Source: Taishania sp. (GTDB taxonomy: Bacteria > Bacteroidota > Bacteroidia > Flavobacteriales_D > Crocinitomicaceae). Taken from it: a DNA stretch of 64,000 bases. Positions 61,280-64,000 of this stretch are shown here, in pieces. Both the position numbers and the translations under genes were made by a program. Within the stretch, counting starts at the first letter, position 1, and each line of letters opens with the position of its first letter. The stretch is taken from NCBI GenBank assembly GCA_030150045.1, contig JASLGM010000006.1:1-64000 (forward strand). Reading direction: 5' to 3'. The notes beneath the pieces are model-generated. The model worked only from the letters and a program-made list of their open reading frames with translations. It searched no databases and was not told where the DNA came from.

Positions 61280-62677
61280 ATGGCGGATAAGCAACGCACC
61301 CTTAAAGAAAGTGTTACCCTTATTGGAGTTGGTTTACATACAGGACAAAAAGTAACAATCGAAATTTGTCCAGCAGCTGAAAACCACGGATACAAATTCC
61401 AACGTGTAGATATGGAAGGAGAACCCGTAATTAAAGCAGATGCAGACCTTGTTGTTTCAACAGATAGAGGAACAACTCTTGAAGCCAATGGAGCTCGTGT
61501 TTACACAACAGAACATGTGTTAGCAGCTATCGTAGGATGTGGCGTTGATAATGCCTTGATTAAAATTGACGGACCCGAAATTCCAATCATGGATGGATCC
61601 GCATTACCATTTGTTCATGCAATGGAAAGCGTAGGTTACTTGGAGCAAAATGCCGATAGAAACTACTTCGAATTGAATGAAAACTTGAAATGGGAAGACC
61701 TGGATAAAGGAATTGAAATTCTTGCAGTGCCAGACAAAGAATACAGAATAACTGTAATGGTAGACTATAATTCTCCTGTACTTGGAACACAACATGCATC
61801 CATGTATCAAATTGGAGATTTTAAAGCCGAAATTGCAAAGTGTAGAACATTCGTGTTCTTCAGAGAACTCGCTTTCTTAGCGAAAAATAACCTGATTAAA
61901 GGAGGAGATTTAGACAATGCCATCGTTTTGGTAGAAAGAACAGACATTCCTCAAGCAGAGTTAGACGAATTAGCTACTTTATTAGGTAAAGAAGATCTTA
62001 AAATTAACGTAGAAGGAATTGGCGTTTTGAACAGTACAAAATTGCAATTCGAAAATGAGCCCGCAAGACATAAATTGTTGGATATCGTTGGAGATTTAGC
62101 TTTGGTAGGAAGACCAATCAAAGCACATATTTTGGCTGCTAGACCAGGACATTCTGGAAACACAAGATTTGCAAAAGTCCTAAAAGAACAAATCAAAAAA
62201 CAAGAAAAGAAAGGTAAACAATTTGACCTAACACAAACTTTATTTGACATCAATCAAATTGAGAAAATGTTACCACACCGTTTCCCTTTCTTAATGGTTG
62301 ATCGTATTATTTCTATGACAGAATCATCTATCGTAGGAATTAAGAACGTAACCATGAACGAACCGATATTTACAGGACATTTCCCCGGAAACCCTGTGTT
62401 CCCTGGTGTATTGCAAATTGAAGCAATGGCTCAGGTGGGAGGAATTTACGCACTTACACAAGTAGATGAACCTCATTTATACTCTACATACTTCTTGAAA
62501 ATTGACGCAGTGAAATTTAAACAAAAAGTTTTACCTGGTGACACACTCGTTTTTGAATTGGAACTTATTTCACCAATTCGAAGAGGACTAGTGAACATGA
62601 AAGGGAAAGCTTATGTGAATGGAGTAGAAGTGTGTGAAGCAGAAATGCTAGCACAAGTTGTTAAAGATAAAGTGTAA
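61280..62677 (+). CDS. lpxC/fabZ: Bifunctional LpxC deacetylase / FabZ dehydratase
   Basis: 465 residues, a fusion. Residues about 1-305 are LpxC: zinc motif TTEHVLAAIVG, GVGLHTG, HKLLDIVGDLALVG and HILAARPGHSGN, the first committed step of lipid A synthesis. Residues about 318-465 are FabZ: MLPHRFPFLMVDR and GHFPGNPVFPGVLQIEAMAQ (His and Glu of the active site), which dehydrates 3-hydroxyacyl-ACP. The join is usual in Bacteroidota and lets competing uses of 3-hydroxyacyl-ACP be balanced. lpxA begins 1 bp after its stop. Confidence 0.96.
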   Translation: MADKQRTLKESVTLIGVGLHTGQKVTIEICPAAENHGYKFQRVDMEGEPVIKADADLVVSTDRGTTLEANGARVYTTEHVLAAIVGCGVDNALIKIDGPEIPIMDGSALPFVHAMESVGYLEQNADRNYFELNENLKWEDLDKGIEILAVPDKEYRITVMVDYNSPVLGTQHASMYQIGDFKAEIAKCRTFVFFRELAFLAKNNLIKGGDLDNAIVLVERTDIPQAELDELATLLGKEDLKINVEGIGVLNSTKLQFENEPARHKLLDIVGDLALVGRPIKAHILAARPGHSGNTRFAKVLKEQIKKQEKKGKQFDLTQTLFDINQIEKMLPHRFPFLMVDRIISMTESSIVGIKNVTMNEPIFTGHFPGNPVFPGVLQIEAMAQVGGIYALTQVDEPHLYSTYFLKIDAVKFKQKVLPGDTLVFELELISPIRRGLVNMKGKAYVNGVEVCEAEMLAQVVKDKV

Positions 62678-62678
62678 A

Positions 62679-63455
62679 ATGATTAGTCCCTTAGCGCAGG
62701 TATCACCGCAAACAAAAATCGCAGAAGGCGTAGAGATTGGCCCCTTCACTGTGGTTCACCACAACGTTACAATTGGAAAGAATACAAAAATTCACTCCAA
62801 TGTAGCCCTATACCCAGGAACTGTAATCGGTGAAAATTGTGAAATTTTTCCAGGTGCTGTAATCGGTCCTGTGCCACAAGATCTTAAATTCGAAGGCGAA
62901 GACACACGCGTGGAAATTGGAAACAATACGATCATTCGCGAGTGTGTAACCATCCACAGAGCCACAAGAGATAAATGGGTAACCAAAATTGGTAACGACT
63001 GCCTTTTGATGACCTACGTGCATGTTGCTCACGATTGCCAAATTGGAAACGGTGTTATTTTAGCCTCGTTTTGCGGACTTTCAGGACATGTAGAAATAGA
63101 CGATTATGCCATTTTAGAAGGGACAGTGGTAGCACAACAATTCATGAAAATCGGTAAACACGCCTTTGTGGGTGGCGCCAGTTTGATTCGAAAAGACGTT
63201 CCCCCATACGTTAAAGCAGCTAGAGAACCGATTTCTTTTGCCGGCGTAAATTCCATCGGATTGCGCAGAAGAGGTTTCCCAGAAGAAAAAGTAAGGGAAA
63301 TCGAAGATGTGTACCGATTGCTGTATGTTCTCAACAATTCCGTGTCCAAAGGATTGGCGGCCATCAAGGAAACTATGCCAGATTCGGAGGTTGCCAAAGA
63401 AATCATTGAATTCATCGAAACGTCCGACAAAGGAATTATTCGAGGAATGATTTAG
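62679..63455 (+). CDS. lpxA: UDP-N-acetylglucosamine acyltransferase
   Basis: 258 residues from ATG 62679. Catalyses the first acylation in lipid A synthesis. Hexapeptide repeats of the left-handed beta-helix throughout; catalytic histidine in YVHVAHDCQIGN; GPVPQDLKF and NSIGLRRRGF are LpxA landmarks. A longer reading starting inside lpxC/fabZ was not used. Last gene before a strong terminator. Confidence 0.96.
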   Translation: MISPLAQVSPQTKIAEGVEIGPFTVVHHNVTIGKNTKIHSNVALYPGTVIGENCEIFPGAVIGPVPQDLKFEGEDTRVEIGNNTIIRECVTIHRATRDKWVTKIGNDCLLMTYVHVAHDCQIGNGVILASFCGLSGHVEIDDYAILEGTVVAQQFMKIGKHAFVGGASLIRKDVPPYVKAAREPISFAGVNSIGLRRRGFPEEKVREIEDVYRLLYVLNNSVSKGLAAIKETMPDSEVAKEIIEFIETSDKGIIRGMI

Positions 63456-63475
63456 AAAAAAAAACACACAATAGT

Positions 63476-63505
63476 AGTCCGAACATTTGTTTCGGACTTT
63501 TTTTT
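63476..63505 (+). terminator. lpxD-lpxC/fabZ-lpxA terminator
   Basis: AGTCCGAA, loop CATTTGT, TTCGGACT, then eight T residues. 20 bp past the lpxA stop. Confidence 0.9.
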
Positions 63506-63518
63506 ACCTTTTATTTTG

Positions 63519-63620
63519 GGCGTTTCCTCGCTCCAAGAAAAATGAAGCGAGGTCGGGCTATCCGCTGTATCTTTTTCACTGCGTTCAAAAGGATGTCGCT
63601 CCTATCCCTAACGCAATTTT
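63519..63620 (-). repeat. Module B structured repeat, copy 3 (minus strand)
   Basis: Read on the minus strand: GCGTTAGGGATAGGAGCGACATCC, hairpin 1 (ATCCTTTT with AAAAAGAT), ACAGCGGATAGCCCGACCTC, hairpin 2 (CCTCGCT with AGCGAGG), GAGGAAACGCCC. Interior arms differ from copies 1 and 2 while the flanks match. Placed after module A copy 5 on the same (minus) strand. Confidence 0.88.
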
Positions 63621-63661
63621 GATTTTGGTGAAAACAAGTTTCCATTTTCTGAAAAGAAATC

Positions 63662-63807
63662 TCCTGCCCGGCAGAAGGTGATAGCTGCGCGCAGCAACTG
63701 GATCACTTGCAGCTTTTGGTGAAGCGACTTCAGAAGCTACGCCAAAAGCTAAGGCAAGGTAGCATGTTGCAAGTGCACTAAAACCTGTAGACGGAAATAG
63801 CAGCCCC
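63662..63807 (-). repeat. Module A structured repeat, copy 5 (minus strand)
   Basis: On the minus strand: GGGCTGCTATTTCCGTCTACAGG to TGCCGGGCAGGAG. Two perfect stems: AGCTTTTGG (63711-63719) with CCAAAAGCT (63742-63750), and CACTTGC (63704-63710) with GCAAGTG (63769-63775). Conserved loop GCTTC.GAAGTCGC. Most like copy 1. Confidence 0.88.
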
Positions 63808-63834
63808 TAAAAAACAGGAGAAAAAAGCGGTGGT

Positions 63835-64000
63835 TTATGCTGTTCTTTTCTTGTCACGCTTATCTTTTCCTAATGAAATGGAGAAGTTTTCAAGATCGCC
63901 AAGCATTTTCAAATTGATATAATGTACCTTTTTATCCCCACGATATTGAATTTCGTCTTCCTGATCCACATCAATTTCTTCGCGCTTGCGCTTAAATAAT
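63835..64000 (-). CDS. 3' end of an unidentified gene
   Basis: The minus-strand frame is open from the window edge and ends TAA at 63835. The visible 54 codons read ...KREEIDVDQEDEIQYRG, KVHYINLKMLGDLENF and KDKRDKKRTA. The highly charged tail is not diagnostic. The N-terminus and the rest of the gene lie beyond the window. No family assigned. Confidence 0.6.
   Translation of the reverse strand, partial: LFKRKREEIDVDQEDEIQYRGDKKVHYINLKMLGDLENFSISLGKDKRDKKRTA

Noticed and set aside
61000..61488. Long antisense frame across lpxD/lpxC (162 codons)
   Set aside because: Antisense to two certain genes, whose codon structure creates the open frame. Similar shadows over rlmN (18223-18771), purK (33355-33726) and lpxA (63104-63430) were dropped for the same reason.
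63487..63681. 64-codon open frame after lpxA
   Set aside because: It lies across the terminator and module B copy 3. Its translation (for example RSGYPLYLFH) is just the repeat read in one frame; similar phantom proteins arise wherever this repeat occurs.
1..64000. Genomic island, prophage or insertion sequence
   Set aside because: No integrase, transposase, phage gene or compositional break was seen; gene content is core metabolism and envelope biology.

Overview
The window is a chromosomal segment of a member of the Bacteroidota, most likely Flavobacteriales (a Fluviicola/Crocinitomicaceae-like organism is my guess from gene content, not proven). The evidence is consistent: low GC; -7 promoter boxes of the Bacteroidota type TAnnTTTG before several genes; a PorP/SprF type IX secretion protein; adjacent GldB and GldC gliding genes; a complete MoxR-DUF58-BatABCDE aerotolerance operon; an LpxC-FabZ fusion; many small outer-membrane barrel proteins; and a menaquinone cluster. 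I saw no integrase, transposase, phage gene, CRISPR array, tRNA or rRNA. This reads as core genome, not an island.

Layout. 1-13 kb: the 3' part of an outer-membrane barrel gene, cmk, an ACT-like protein, a lipoprotein/PagL-like pair, mazG, a TonB-dependent receptor, a Rossmann protein, an acyl-CoA ligase, PorP/SprF and an amidohydrolase lipoprotein. 13-19 kb: valS, a 0.67 kb gene-free gap full of structured repeats, a PAS-LuxR regulator, a HipA-like kinase with a DUF3037 partner, and rlmN. 19.3-27.4 kb: the Bat operon on the minus strand. 27.5-35.4 kb: a zinc-ribbon protein, a QueD/PTPS homologue, idi, a 1415-residue seven-TM sensor phosphatase, purK, hpt and adk. 35.5-43.6 kb: an ABC-F ATPase, a Rieske-like lipoprotein that has lost its cluster ligands, a ferredoxin, an M48 peptidase, nadE and barrels. 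43.7-46.5 kb: gldB-gldC-DUF2797-trmB. 46.5-52.8 kb: a PNGase F homologue, a barrel, a Nif3 family protein, a zinc-ribbon coiled coil and a DEAD-box helicase. 52.8-59 kb: murB and menI-menF-menD-terC with three small coupled genes. 59-63.5 kb: thioredoxin and the lipid A genes lpxD-lpxC/fabZ-lpxA. The window ends in the 3' end of an unidentified minus-strand gene.

The most notable signal is non-coding. Five gene-free gaps carry a roughly 150 bp element (module A), and three of them also carry a roughly 100-115 bp element (module B), always in the order A then B. Paired arms differ in sequence between copies but stay complementary, while loops and joints are conserved. That is the signature of a selected hairpin structure, not of simple duplicated DNA. 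A second signal is that cmk, purK and murB each have a perfect TAnnTTTG box exactly 4 nt before the ATG, which suggests leaderless mRNAs.

Starts were moved inward from the longest reading frame wherever a signal peptide, family length or upstream overlap showed a better ATG. Functions rest on motifs and family resemblance read by eye; no database search was run.
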